The notes: a model not told the origin generated them from the sequence alone. A DNA stretch of 64,000 bases from Tenacibaculum lutimaris (GCF_003610735.1 NZ_RAQM01000007.1:434001-498000); one strand, 5' to 3'; positions 25,348 to 33,683 are shown, counted from the stretch's first letter. Numbers and translations: made by a program.

Positions 25348-27000
25348 ATGTTAGATAAAATAAAAATATTACTAGTTGTAGTTTTATTTTCAATCTTCAT
25401 TTCGTGTAATGAAGACTTTCTTGAAACTACACCAACTGACGCAGTTACTCCTACAATAGCTTTGTCGTCCGCAGAAGATATGCAAAAAGTTCTGAATGGA
25501 ATTCATAGAACTTTATATGCACAATTACAAACAGTTATTCCAGGAGGAAGCTCTAATAGATCAGGGAATCACTACTGGATTCCATTAGGAGATAACTTAG
25601 CAGGTCATTTAATTCATTCAGCAGATGCTGATAATTTAGGATGGAGAACAGAAATGCAATGGAATTCTCATACAGTTCCTACTTCATTGACAAATGAGTT
25701 ATTATGGTATCATAGGTATAATACCATCTTACATGCAAACCTTATTATAGGAAAGATTAATGAAGGAACTTTGCCTGTAACTTCAGACCTAAAAGCTATA
25801 GAAGGACAAGCATATGCCTATAGGGCTTATGCTCTATTGTCACTTGTTCAACATTATGCTAAAGGTTATTTGATAGGAAATCCAACAACAGATGCAGGAG
25901 TACCTATAATATTAACACCTCAAGCTACTGGTCCTAGAGCTACAGTTGAAGAGGTGTATAAACAAATAGGGGATGACCTTGATGCTGCAATATCGGCTTT
26001 TTCAAATGCAACACCGAGGTTAACAGGAGATCCTAAGTATAAATCTCAATTAAATATTAATGTAGCTCATGGCTTAAAAGCAAGATGGGCTTTGTCAAAA
26101 GGAGAGTGGAAAACAGCAGCAGATGAGGCTGTCTTAGCTAGACAAGGTTTTCCTTTAATGAATGAGGCTGATTGGAAGTTAGGATTTAATACAAATGATT
26201 TACCAGAAGTTATTTGGGGGAGTAATGTAGTAGATACAGAAACAACATTTTTCCGATCTTATTTTTACTTAGCTAGTAATACTTTTAATGGAGCCCAAAT
26301 TAGAAGTAATCCAAAAATTGCTGATAAAAGATTAATTGATGCAATTCCTGATACAGATTATAGAAAAGATGTATTTATTATTGATGCACCTAATACAAAT
26401 TCATCAGCAGCAAACCAGCAAGGAGGTCTTGATGATCAAGGTCAACCTAAAGATCCAAATTATGCGAATGATTTGGCAGGTTATGATGCCAGAAAAGCAG
26501 AGTTATATAATGAGTATGGATTAACAACTAGGTTTAACTTACACCCTTACATGCATTTTAAATTAAAAAATAAAAATCCAGGGTCTACTGATCCAGATGA
26601 TATAATTTATATGCGTACTTCTGAAATGTATTTAATAGAAGCTGAGGCAAAAGCAATGATGGATGATGTAATTGGAGCGCAGAATGCGTTAAGACCTCTT
26701 GGGGAAGAACGAGACAGTGCTTATGATGTAACTATTTATAATACTAAAGAGACTTTAATGGAACATATTAAGTTTCAAAGAAAATTAGAGTTATGGGGAG
26801 AAGGATTTGGGTATACAGATAAAATTCGTTGGGATGAAGGAATAGATCATGGAGCTAATGGAGGCTCTGGTGCTTCAGCTGTACTTTACCAAGGAGCTTA
26901 TCAAGTAGAAAAGCCTTCAGTGAATAATGATTGGATTTTTAAAATTCCTCAAAAAGAAATTGATGCGAATCCAAATATTACTCCAAATGATCAAAACTAA
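25348..27000 (+). CDS. SusD/RagB-family nutrient-binding lipoprotein (pair 2)
   Basis: This 550-aa lipoprotein has the lipobox IFIS-C20 followed by NEDFLETTPTDAVTP, the usual SusD opening. The helical TPR core contains AIEGQAYAYRAYALLSLVQHYAKGY, and the C-terminal half carries YMRTSEMYLIEAEAKAMMDD and KLELWGEGFGYTDKIRW. It ends FKIPQKEIDANPNITPNDQN, nearly the same terminus as the pair 1 SusD. It is 76 aa longer than that protein, with extra loops in the middle. It is the second gene of the pair 2 operon, and the only terminator seen after it is the two-hairpin element. Confidence 0.93.
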   Translation: MLDKIKILLVVVLFSIFISCNEDFLETTPTDAVTPTIALSSAEDMQKVLNGIHRTLYAQLQTVIPGGSSNRSGNHYWIPLGDNLAGHLIHSADADNLGWRTEMQWNSHTVPTSLTNELLWYHRYNTILHANLIIGKINEGTLPVTSDLKAIEGQAYAYRAYALLSLVQHYAKGYLIGNPTTDAGVPIILTPQATGPRATVEEVYKQIGDDLDAAISAFSNATPRLTGDPKYKSQLNINVAHGLKARWALSKGEWKTAADEAVLARQGFPLMNEADWKLGFNTNDLPEVIWGSNVVDTETTFFRSYFYLASNTFNGAQIRSNPKIADKRLIDAIPDTDYRKDVFIIDAPNTNSSAANQQGGLDDQGQPKDPNYANDLAGYDARKAELYNEYGLTTRFNLHPYMHFKLKNKNPGSTDPDDIIYMRTSEMYLIEAEAKAMMDDVIGAQNALRPLGEERDSAYDVTIYNTKETLMEHIKFQRKLELWGEGFGYTDKIRWDEGIDHGANGGSGASAVLYQGAYQVEKPSVNNDWIFKIPQKEIDANPNITPNDQN

Positions 27001-27036
27001 AAGTAAGAGGAGTTGTGATTTAGATTTAGAAGCTAA

Positions 27037-27120
27037 TTACATTAAATCTTTGTTTTCATTTAATGTAGTTATTTAAATTAATTAAAAAGCCAAGGAGTCA
27101 TTAACCTTGGCTTTCTTTTA
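27037..27120 (+). ncRNA. Two-hairpin RNA element, copy 2 (3' end of SusCD pair 2)
   Basis: Hairpin 1 is TACATTAAA (27038-27046) / TTTAATGTA (27059-27067) with loop TCTTTGTTTTCA. Hairpin 2 is AAAGCCAAGG (27086-27095) / CCTTGGCTTT (27105-27114) with loop AGTCATTAA. Compared with copy 1, one pair in each stem has changed C-G to T-A or T-A to C-G, keeping pairing, while the loops are unchanged. No TAnnTTTG precedes it (the nearest is TAGATTTA, 27021-27028), so it is probably the 3' untranslated end of the SusCD mRNA. Hairpin 2 also terminates convergent pyrF. Confidence 0.6.
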
Positions 27121-27930
27121 TTTTAAAATAGTTTCCATTTGCTTTTGTAGCTCTTCAGCTTTTCTTGCAGCAACTTTAGCAAAATCATTTCCGTTAGAAG
27201 CATAAATAATTCCACGAGAAGAATTAATTAGTAGACCTACAGTATCAGTCATTCCATATTTGCAAACTTCTTCTAGGCTTCCTCCTTGGGCGCCAATACC
27301 AGGAACTAATAAAAAGCTTTCAGGAATAACCTTTCTGATGTCAGCTAAATATTCAGCCTTGGTAGCCCCCACAACATACATCAGGTTTTGAGAATTTTTC
27401 CAAGATTTAGAAGTTTCAATAACCTGTTTGTATAACTCTTTACCATCAACTGTTTTTGTTTGAAAATCAAAGGCACCTTGGTTAGAAGTTAACGCCAACA
27501 TAATGGTGTGTTTATCTTCAAAAGCTAAAAAAGGCTCCACAGAATCTTTACCCATATACGGGGCAACAGTTACAGAATCAAAAGCTAAATCCTCAAAAAA
27601 GGCTTTTGCATACATAGTTGAGGTGTTACCAATATCGCCACGTTTAGCATCAGCAATGGTGAAAATTTCAGGATGCTTTTTATTTAAGTAGTTAATCGTT
27701 TTTTCAAGAGATTTCCAACCTTTAATACTGTATGCTTCATAAAAAGCAGTATTTGGCTTGTAAGCTACACAAAGATGATGCGTTGCATCAATAATAGCTT
27801 TGTTAAAGGCAAAGATAGGGTCTTCCTCTTGAAGTAAATGTGCTGGAATTTTGTCTAAATCAACATCTAACCCAATGCATAAAAATGATTTCTTTTTTCG
27901 GATTTCAGATACAAGTTGTTGTGTTGTCAT
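27118..27930 (-). CDS. pyrF: Orotidine 5'-phosphate decarboxylase
   Basis: The enzyme decarboxylates OMP to UMP, the last step of de novo pyrimidine synthesis (EC 4.1.1.23). The 270-aa length and pattern fit the long 'type 2' PyrF found in Bacteroidota, mycobacteria and myxobacteria. The catalytic segment is [14 protein letters not shown], with the lysine at 96 between two aspartates. [16 protein letters not shown] and [10 protein letters not shown] supply phosphate and substrate contacts. It has its own promoter (TACTTTTG on the minus strand, 27951-27958) and is divergent from an ABC permease gene. The assignment is secure. Confidence 0.95.
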   Translation of the reverse strand: MTTQQLVSEIRKKKSFLCIGLDVDLDKIPAHLLQEEDPIFAFNKAIIDATHHLCVAYKPNTAFYEAYSIKGWKSLEKTINYLNKKHPEIFTIADAKRGDIGNTSTMYAKAFFEDLAFDSVTVAPYMGKDSVEPFLAFEDKHTIMLALTSNQGAFDFQTKTVDGKELYKQVIETSKSWKNSQNLMYVVGATKAEYLADIRKVIPESFLLVPGIGAQGGSLEEVCKYGMTDTVGLLINSSRGIIYASNGNDFAKVAARKAEELQKQMETILK

Positions 27931-27950
27931 GTGTTGTTGTAAAAGTTAGG

Positions 27951-27987
27951 CAAAAGTACATAAATTTAGCAGTTTCTGTTATCTTTG
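27951..27987. promoter_or_regulatory. Divergent -7 boxes of pyrF and the ABC permease
   Basis: CAAAAGTA at 27951-27958 is TACTTTTG on the minus strand for pyrF. TATCTTTG at 27980-27987 faces the permease and ends 6 nt before its ATG at 27994. The two boxes are 21 nt apart, so the promoters overlap back to back. Confidence 0.6.
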
Positions 27988-27993
27988 TTACAT

Positions 27994-29070
27994 ATGTTTC
28001 AATATATCATTAACAAAATTTTTTACGGGTTCTTAACACTGTTTGGGGTAGTTACTGTAATATTTTTACTATTTAATATCTTACCTGGAGATCCAGCTCG
28101 TATGATGTTAGATCAACGAGAAGATACTGAGCAATTACAAAATATCCGAAAGAAATATGGGTTTGATAAACCTGTGTTTACACAATACTTATATTATTTA
28201 AATGATGTATCACCATTATCGTTCCATAGTAAAAACAAAGAGAATTATACTTTTTTATCTGAAGGAAAATACAACGCTCAATCCTTATTCTCTATAGGGA
28301 ATACTGAAGTAGTAATAAAAACTCCGTATTTGCGTCAATCTTTCCAAAAAAATGGTAAAAATGTTTCTGAAGTAATTAAAGAAACCTTACCAAATACTAC
28401 AATTTTAGCTATTGTAGCCATAACAATAGCACTGTTTTTAGGGATCATATTAGGAATTTTTTCAGCCTTATTTAAGGATACTTTTTTTGACAGATTCATA
28501 GCTGTCATAAGTACTTTAGGAATGAGTGTCCCCTCATTTTTCTCAGCTATATTGTTTGCTTGGTTTTTTGGGTTTGTGTTAAATAAATATACAAATTTAG
28601 AAATGACGGGAAGTTTATATGAAGTTGATAATTTTGGTGAAGGAATGCATATTCAATGGAAGAATTTAATATTACCAGCAATAGTGTTGGGAATTCGCCC
28701 GTTAGCGGTAGTAATACAGTTAATGCGTAATTCATTGTTAGAAACCTTAAGTCAAGATTATATTCGAACAGCAAAAGCAAAAGGACTAACAATGTATCAA
28801 GTAATAAAAAAACATGCATTGAAAAACTCATTAAACCCAGTAATAACAGCAATATCAGGATGGTTTGCTTCGATGCTGGCTGGAGCAGTTTTTGTAGAGT
28901 ATATTTTTAACTGGAACGGATTAGGGAAAGAAATAGTAAACTCGCTAAATACACTCGATTTACCTGTAATTATGGGAGCTGTTTTAGTAGTTGCTACATT
29001 ATTTATAATCATAAATATTTTAGTAGATATATTATATAGTTGGTTAGACCCTCGAATAAGATTACAATAG
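27994..29070 (+). CDS. DppB-type ABC transporter permease (peptide/nickel family)
   Basis: This 358-aa inner-membrane permease begins with the DppB-like N-terminal helix and LPGDPARMML motif. After a periplasmic segment (about 75-135) it has the BPD_transp_1 helices, with the ATPase-coupling EAA loop near DYIRTAKAKGLTMYQVIKKHALKN. I start at ATG 27994; the longer frame relies on a TTG that is part of the -7 box. With that promoter the mRNA would be almost leaderless. No partner permease (DppC), ATPase or binding protein is adjacent. A thioredoxin-like lipoprotein gene starts immediately after its stop. Substrate not determinable. Confidence 0.87.
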   Translation: MFQYIINKIFYGFLTLFGVVTVIFLLFNILPGDPARMMLDQREDTEQLQNIRKKYGFDKPVFTQYLYYLNDVSPLSFHSKNKENYTFLSEGKYNAQSLFSIGNTEVVIKTPYLRQSFQKNGKNVSEVIKETLPNTTILAIVAITIALFLGIILGIFSALFKDTFFDRFIAVISTLGMSVPSFFSAILFAWFFGFVLNKYTNLEMTGSLYEVDNFGEGMHIQWKNLILPAIVLGIRPLAVVIQLMRNSLLETLSQDYIRTAKAKGLTMYQVIKKHALKNSLNPVITAISGWFASMLAGAVFVEYIFNWNGLGKEIVNSLNTLDLPVIMGAVLVVATLFIIINILVDILYSWLDPRIRLQ

Positions 29071-29544
29071 ATGAGAACATTTTTTTTACTGATTACCATA
29101 GTTTTTTTATCAAGTTGTGCTGTATTTCAACCAAAAGAATTTACGTTGAAACCTCTAAATGAAGAATTACTGACTTTAGATAGAAAACCAATTTTATTCA
29201 AAGAAGTTTTAGAGAAAAATAAAGGCAAAAAGATATTTGTACAAATATTTGCAACTTACTGTCCTTACAGTCAACGTAGTTTTAAAGATGTACTCAATTT
29301 TCAGAAGAAAAATCCAGAGCTTTCGTATATTTTTCTATCAGTAGATCATTCATATCATGATTGGAAAAGAGGTTTAGAAAGTATTCCTGTAGAAGGTCAA
29401 CACTATTACATTCAAAAAAAAGGAAAAGGAGCGCTTGGCGAGTTTTTAAAATTAAAAACGATTCCGAGATTTTTAGTGATTGATGAAGGTAGAAATATTA
29501 AAGTATTTAAGTCATCGAAGGTGTCGGATAAATTAATTCGTTAA
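29071..29544 (+). CDS. Thioredoxin-fold lipoprotein with CPYS active site
   Basis: This 157-aa protein has a lipoprotein signal (FLSS-C16) and a TlpA-like thioredoxin fold. The active-site position reads CPYS (64-67), a single-cysteine CxxS variant, and TIPRFLVID supplies the cis-proline loop. A CxxS site cannot perform a normal dithiol cycle alone, so it may act as a monothiol isomerase or need a partner. There is no spacer between the permease stop and this start, so the two genes are in one operon. It is likely in the periplasm. Its target is unknown. Confidence 0.82.
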   Translation: MRTFFLLITIVFLSSCAVFQPKEFTLKPLNEELLTLDRKPILFKEVLEKNKGKKIFVQIFATYCPYSQRSFKDVLNFQKKNPELSYIFLSVDHSYHDWKRGLESIPVEGQHYYIQKKGKGALGEFLKLKTIPRFLVIDEGRNIKVFKSSKVSDKLIR

Positions 29545-29559
29545 AGCCTAGAAATAATG

Positions 29560-29567
29560 TAATTTTG
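29560..29567 (+). promoter_or_regulatory. -7 box for tpiA operon (TAATTTTG)
   Basis: Exact TAnnTTTG match 37 nt before the tpiA GTG start. Confidence 0.55.
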
Positions 29568-29604
29568 CAAACAGAAAATCAATAACCAGAAAAATAGAAT
29601 AAAC

Positions 29605-30363
29605 GTGAGACAAAAAATAGTTGCAGGTAACTGGAAGATGAATAAAAACCTTGATGAAGCAAAAGAATTAATCAAGGGAATAAAGAAAGAAGTACAAGCT
29701 GGTTTAGAAGATGGTACTAGAGTAATAATTGCCCCTTGTTTTGTAAACCTGCACTATGCAGCTAAAAAGACAAAAAAATCTACTATAGAAGTTGCTGCTC
29801 AAAATATGCACCAAGCAAATAGTGGTGCTTATACAGGAGAGGTTTCTGCAGATATGTTAACGAATTTAGGAGTTAACATAGTAATTTTAGGACACTCTGA
29901 ACGTAGAGAATATTTTGGTGAAACTGATGAGTTATTAGCTCAAAAGGTAGATGCTGCTTTAGAAAACAAATTAGAAGTTGTTTTTTGTTTTGGAGAATTG
30001 TTAGAAGATAGAAAGTCTGGAAATCACTTTAAAGTAGTTGAAAACCAACTTAAAAAAGCGTTGTTTCATCTTCAAGAAGCTGATTTTAAAAATATTATTT
30101 TAGCGTACGAACCAGTTTGGGCAATTGGTACAGGAGAAACAGCTTCGCCTGAGCAAGCGCAAGAAATACATGCTTTTGTAAGAGAGCTTTTAACAAAAAA
30201 GTATGGAGTAGAAACAGCCAATGCTATTTCAATTTTATACGGAGGAAGTGTAAAGCCTGCAAATGCTAAAGAAATTTTTTCTAAGCCAGATGTAGATGGA
30301 GGTTTAATAGGTGGAGCAGCATTAAAAGCTGAAGATTTTGCAGCAATAATTAAATCAATTTAA
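29605..30363 (+). CDS. tpiA: Triosephosphate isomerase
   Basis: The enzyme interconverts dihydroxyacetone phosphate and glyceraldehyde 3-phosphate (EC 5.3.1.1) in glycolysis and gluconeogenesis. The 252-aa TIM barrel has N9 and K11 in AGNWKMN, the catalytic His97 in ILGHSERRE and Glu169 in AYEPVWAIGTG, plus the phosphate-gripping YGGSVKPAN and GLIGGAAL. The start is GTG; no ATG gives the conserved MRQKIVAGNWK. A TAATTTTG box precedes it. Its stop overlaps the prmA start by one base (TAATG), so tpiA, prmA and clpS form an operon. Confidence 0.97.
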   Translation: MRQKIVAGNWKMNKNLDEAKELIKGIKKEVQAGLEDGTRVIIAPCFVNLHYAAKKTKKSTIEVAAQNMHQANSGAYTGEVSADMLTNLGVNIVILGHSERREYFGETDELLAQKVDAALENKLEVVFCFGELLEDRKSGNHFKVVENQLKKALFHLQEADFKNIILAYEPVWAIGTGETASPEQAQEIHAFVRELLTKKYGVETANAISILYGGSVKPANAKEIFSKPDVDGGLIGGAALKAEDFAAIIKSI

Positions 30364-31196
30364 TGGATAATATTTATATAGAATATACTTTTGAAGTAAC
30401 ACCAAAAGAACCAACTACAGAAATTTTAATAGCTGAATTGGGGTCTTTAGGGTTTGAAAGTTTTGTTGAAAACGAAAAAGGGGTAGTAGCGTATATTCAA
30501 AAAGATGATTGGAGCGAAACTATTTTAGAAGATGTTTTTGTGTTGAAATCAGAAGAGTTTTCAATTCAATACGAGCATAAAGAAATAGAACAAACTAATT
30601 GGAATGCGGAATGGGAAAAGAATTTCAATCCTATTCAGGTAGATGATTTGGTAAGTATTAGAGCGCCATTTCATGAAAATCCGAATTTATCATACGATAT
30701 CGTTATCGAGCCAAAAATGAGTTTTGGTACTGGGCACCATGAAACTACACACATGATGGTACAGCATTTAATTAGTTTAGATGTTGAAGGTAAGAAAGTG
30801 CTAGATATGGGCTGTGGAACAGGAATTTTAGCAATTTTTGCTGAAATGAAAGGAGCACACCCTATTGATGCAATTGATATAGATCCTTGGTGCTATGAAA
30901 ACTCGTTAGAGAATGTAGAAAGAAATAACTGTAAACACATTTCGGTATATGAAGGAGAAGCTGCGTTATTAGAAGGTAAAAATTACGATGTAATTATTGC
31001 AAATATTAATCGTAATATTTTATTAAACGATATGAAAGCATATACAAATTGTTTAAATGAAGAAGGAGTTTTATTATTAAGTGGATTTTATAGCGAAGAT
31101 ATTCCAGTGATTGATAATGAGGTTTCTAAGTATGGTTTAACATTAAAAAATACCATAAAAAGAAATAATTGGGTAGCTTTGCAGTATCAAAAATAA
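30363..31196 (+). CDS. prmA: Ribosomal protein L11 methyltransferase
   Basis: This SAM-dependent enzyme trimethylates ribosomal protein L11. The 277-aa protein has an N-terminal substrate-recognition domain and a class I methyltransferase domain. EPKMSFGTGHHETT (116-129) is the PrmA signature, followed by the SAM motif VLDMGCGTGILAI (146-158) and the post-motif IIANINRNIL. The start is coupled to the tpiA stop (TAATG). A 5-nt gap separates it from clpS. The assignment is secure. Confidence 0.95.
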   Translation: MDNIYIEYTFEVTPKEPTTEILIAELGSLGFESFVENEKGVVAYIQKDDWSETILEDVFVLKSEEFSIQYEHKEIEQTNWNAEWEKNFNPIQVDDLVSIRAPFHENPNLSYDIVIEPKMSFGTGHHETTHMMVQHLISLDVEGKKVLDMGCGTGILAIFAEMKGAHPIDAIDIDPWCYENSLENVERNNCKHISVYEGEAALLEGKNYDVIIANINRNILLNDMKAYTNCLNEEGVLLLSGFYSEDIPVIDNEVSKYGLTLKNTIKRNNWVALQYQK

Positions 31197-31201
31197 AACC
31201 A

Positions 31202-31477
31202 ATGAGTACGATAGAAAAAATTCAAGAAGAACTTGATGTCTTATTGCAAGGAACAACAGAGCATGAAATTGTTTTGTATAATGATGATGTAAATACCTTT
31301 GATTTTGTAATTGATAGTTTGGTTACCGTATGTGATCATACATTAGAGCAAGCAGAGCAGTGTACTATTTTAGTGCATTACAAAGGTAAATGTGCTGTAA
31401 AAACAGGAGAGTACAAAGATTTAGAGCCTAGATGTTCTAAACTATTAGAATTAGGTTTATCAGCAGAGATTGTTTAA
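31202..31477 (+). CDS. clpS: ATP-dependent Clp protease adaptor ClpS
   Basis: This 91-aa adaptor delivers N-degron substrates to ClpA/ClpC. The core LYNDDVNTFDFVIDSL and CTILVHYKGKCAVKTG match ClpS, and the D-N-T stretch is part of the N-degron-binding pocket. I chose ATG 31202 (MSTIEKIQEE), 5 nt after the prmA stop, instead of the upstream in-frame start at 31169, which lies inside prmA. It is the third gene of the tpiA-prmA-clpS operon. A hypothetical gene follows 2 nt later. Confidence 0.92.
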   Translation: MSTIEKIQEELDVLLQGTTEHEIVLYNDDVNTFDFVIDSLVTVCDHTLEQAEQCTILVHYKGKCAVKTGEYKDLEPRCSKLLELGLSAEIV

Positions 31478-31479
31478 GA

Positions 31480-31764
31480 ATGGAAAACGTTTTTAGGTAT
31501 TACGAGTTTTCAGGTTTTTTTATAGATAATTCTGGAACGTTTCAAGAAAATGATATTTGTTTTTCAGAATTAAATGAGCAACATTTTTTAATTTTTGAAA
31601 AACAATATAAAGGTACAGAGTTAACTTATAATTTATACGTGTCTAAATTCAACTCAAAAAAAGAAATAGGGCAAAAGCCACCTGAGATACTTGAGCTACT
31701 GGTTGATAATTATGACAAATCTATTCCAGAACATAGAATAGTGTTAAGAAAATATTTGTATTAA
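31480..31764 (+). CDS. Hypothetical protein downstream of clpS
   Basis: This 94-aa soluble protein has no recognised domain. It is predicted to be mixed alpha/beta, with aromatic-rich N-terminal strands (FRYYEFSGFFID) and an acidic middle. It starts 2 nt after clpS and ends just before a terminator, so it is the last gene of the tpiA operon. I infer a real gene from tight spacing and coding character. Function unknown. Confidence 0.65.
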   Translation: MENVFRYYEFSGFFIDNSGTFQENDICFSELNEQHFLIFEKQYKGTELTYNLYVSKFNSKKEIGQKPPEILELLVDNYDKSIPEHRIVLRKYLY

Positions 31765-31775
31765 ATGTATTTTAG

Positions 31776-31809
31776 AAAAACTCAAAAAAACTTTTTTTGA
31801 GTTTTTTTT
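31776..31809 (+). terminator. Terminator of tpiA-prmA-clpS operon
   Basis: An A-rich arm (AAAAACTCAAAAAA) pairs with a T-rich arm (TTTTTTGAGTTTTT) and is followed by more T residues. Confidence 0.8.
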
Positions 31810-32181
31810 ATACGCTTTATGTGACGAGATAAAAAAAAGAGTGTCTTATATAATGTAAGTACAAGAATAGAAAAAGTAAAAGATATTAAAAATAGTAGTA
31901 GTTAGTTTTTATACTAAGTTTGGTTAGACGAAAAAGGCCTTGAACTCTTGTTCTTGGTCTTTTTTAATTAAACGTTATTTTTTCTAAAAAGTTACTGAAG
32001 GTCTATTATTTCAATGAAAAATAACGTATCTTTAGTAAGCAAAAAATAGAAGCCTATGTAACATCATTTTCTTTATATCCACGAGTATAACCATAGAGGA
32101 TTTATGCTAAAAGCAACTTGGGCTTGTTGTGGTTAATAACCAAGTTAATTTAAAAAGTATTAATTATAATTTATAAAGGAA
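31810..32181. other. Intergenic region upstream of the small secreted paralogue
   Basis: No gene is supported here. It holds TAAGTTTG (31915-31922, an exact -7 box) followed directly by an imperfect hairpin with a T-run (about 31931-31967), as if a very short RNA were made. The final 80 nt contain AACTTGG/CCAAGTT and GGTTA/TAACC inverted repeats before the next gene's start, which could structure its leader. Confidence 0.45.
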
Positions 32182-32517
32182 ATGAAACAAGGAATTTTAA
32201 AAGCAGTTTTTATATTATTCATAGGTGTAAACTTAGCATTAACAATAAACAAAGAGCACTCAATAGAACCAAAAAAAGTGGTTGCAACTTTTAATGGGTA
32301 TGATGAAAATGGATATACCTTTTCGTTTTTAAACGAAGATGATTATGAAGAAGTAATTACTTTCGAAATAGTATCAGAAAAGATATTAAGTGCTTATAAT
32401 TTAAAAGATAATAAATTTATAGATCAGGAGTTTGAGATTACTTATGACTATCAAATTACAGATAGTGATGATGAAGTTGAAGTTCCTGTATTACAAACAA
32501 TAAAACTAATAGAATAA
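32182..32517 (+). CDS. Small exported protein, paralogue of the 32987-33247 product
   Basis: This 111-aa protein starts with a hydrophobic signal or anchor segment (ILKAVFILFIGVNLALTI). The mature part aligns along its length with the 86-aa protein encoded at 32987-33247: shared GY..NGY.F, D..I.FE, K.L...LK...F....FEITY and a D/E-rich patch. That points to one small beta-rich fold used in two locations, exported here and cytoplasmic there. It is 3 nt upstream of the TerB-like gene and likely co-transcribed with it. The family is unnamed to me. Function unknown. Confidence 0.7.
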   Translation: MKQGILKAVFILFIGVNLALTINKEHSIEPKKVVATFNGYDENGYTFSFLNEDDYEEVITFEIVSEKILSAYNLKDNKFIDQEFEITYDYQITDSDDEVEVPVLQTIKLIE

Positions 32518-32520
32518 TTT

Positions 32521-32946
32521 ATGAGTATAGTAGATTTATACGAGTCAAGCAAACATAGAAATAACGTAGCTCATTTTAGTGCCATAGTTAATATAGCTAT
32601 GGTTGATGGTGATTTAAATGAAAATGAAGAAGCATTAATAAATCGTTTTGCAAGAAAGTTAGATATTACAGAAGCAGAATATGAGGATATAGTAGAAAAC
32701 TCAAAAAAATATCCAGTAGTACCGCAAGCACAAACGGATGATAGACTTGAGCGATTACTAGATTTGTTTAAAATAATTTATTCAGATCACGAAATAGATG
32801 AGCCTGAGCTAAAATTAGTGTTGAAGTATGCTATCCAGCTTGGTTTTTCTCAAGAAAGAGCTGAGGAAATAATTAAGAAAACTACTAAAATATTTAGTGG
32901 TAAAATAGATCTTGATCAGTATAAATTGATACTAAACATCTTATAA
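32521..32946 (+). CDS. TerB-like protein
   Basis: This 141-aa all-helical protein matches the TerB-like fold (PF05099). The N-terminal AHFSAIVNIAMVDGDLNENEEALINRFARKLDI and the second repeat-like FKIIYSDHEIDEPELKLVLKYAIQLG carry the paired acidic DGDL/DHEID turns that could bind divalent metal. TerB domains occur in tellurite-resistance and stress modules, but similar stand-alone proteins have no proven role. It follows the exported small paralogue by 3 nt. A bidirectional terminator lies after it. There are no other ter genes nearby, so a tellurite function is not supported. Confidence 0.8.
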   Translation: MSIVDLYESSKHRNNVAHFSAIVNIAMVDGDLNENEEALINRFARKLDITEAEYEDIVENSKKYPVVPQAQTDDRLERLLDLFKIIYSDHEIDEPELKLVLKYAIQLGFSQERAEEIIKKTTKIFSGKIDLDQYKLILNIL

Positions 32947-32953
32947 AAAAGTA

Positions 32954-32981
32954 AAATCCCATTCTGAATAGAATGGGATTT
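32954..32981. terminator. Bidirectional terminator between TerB-like gene and convergent operon
   Basis: AAATCCCATTC / GAATGGGATTT, an 11-bp perfect stem with a 6-nt loop and T/A flanks on both sides. Confidence 0.88.
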
Positions 32982-32986
32982 GTTTT

Positions 32987-33247
32987 TTAAAGTAATTGTA
33001 GATCGTGTAATTTAAAAATAACCAAATCCTCGTCATCTACATCGTCAAAAATTTCTTTATAGGTTATTTCAAATTTTTTGTTTTTAAAGGTTGATGATTT
33101 TAAATCAAAATGTTCAAGGTTCTTTTTGTTAATTTGTTCAAAATCGATAATATCACCATTTTCCAATTCAAAAACATAGTAGCCGTTTGTATATCCTTGA
33201 TACACGCCAACTAAAGTAACTGTTTGTTGTGAGTTGTAATAAGCCAT
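32987..33247 (-). CDS. Small cytoplasmic protein, paralogue of the 32182-32517 product
   Basis: This 86-aa protein has no signal peptide and a predicted beta-rich fold. It shares with the exported protein at 32182-32517 the patterns GY.NGYYVFE, D.IDFEQINKKNLEHFDLK, F.NKKFEITY and an acidic D-D-V-D-D-E patch. The two genes face one another across the TerB-like gene. It lies 12 nt after the VOC-family gene on the same strand, at the end of the polyamine operon. The family is not one I can name. Confidence 0.7.
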   Translation of the reverse strand: MAYYNSQQTVTLVGVYQGYTNGYYVFELENGDIIDFEQINKKNLEHFDLKSSTFKNKKFEITYKEIFDDVDDEDLVIFKLHDLQLL

Positions 33248-33259
33248 TATTATTAGCGT

Positions 33260-33673
33260 TTACATCATAAACATTTCGTCGTCTTCTATAAAGGTTTTAA
33301 GTTCTAAAGTGTATCCATTTGGGTCTTTTATAAAGAAGGATACATGTTCTCCGTGTTTATCTTTTAAAAACGTTTTTTTTACACTATGATCTGATAACCA
33401 ATAATTAACTCTATCATACATTTCTTCCCATATATCACTACTTACAATTATGCCAAAATGGAAAGTAGGTAAAGCATGGTTTTCAAACTGGTACTTAGGA
33501 TAATCGAATTTAAATTGATCAACTAACACAAAAGTAAGCTGATTATTAAAAAGATTAATATCTACCCATTCGTTTGTTGTTCTCCCAACACTAAAACCTA
33601 ATTCATCAGTGTAAAACTTTATCGTTTCCTCAATACTTAAACAAGGAAGTGACATGTGAAATGTTGGGTTCAT
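33260..33673 (-). CDS. VOC (glyoxalase/dioxygenase) superfamily protein
   Basis: This 137-aa protein has two beta-alpha-beta-beta-beta repeats of the vicinal-oxygen-chelate fold: FHMSLPCLSIEETIKFYTDELGF, then a C-terminal KHGEHVSFFIKDPNGYTLELKTF. Potential metal ligands are H6, H72 and E126. Members act on aldehydes, antibiotics or aromatic diols; the specificity here cannot be told. It is within a run of minus-strand genes with small gaps, between a small acidic protein gene and the small paralogue gene. Confidence 0.82.
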   Translation of the reverse strand: MNPTFHMSLPCLSIEETIKFYTDELGFSVGRTTNEWVDINLFNNQLTFVLVDQFKFDYPKYQFENHALPTFHFGIIVSSDIWEEMYDRVNYWLSDHSVKKTFLKDKHGEHVSFFIKDPNGYTLELKTFIEDDEMFMM

Positions 33674-33683
33674 AATTTGTTAA

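Noticed and set aside
32521..32946. Tellurite resistance locus
   Set aside because: Only a TerB-like fold is present; no terC, terD or terE genes are nearby.
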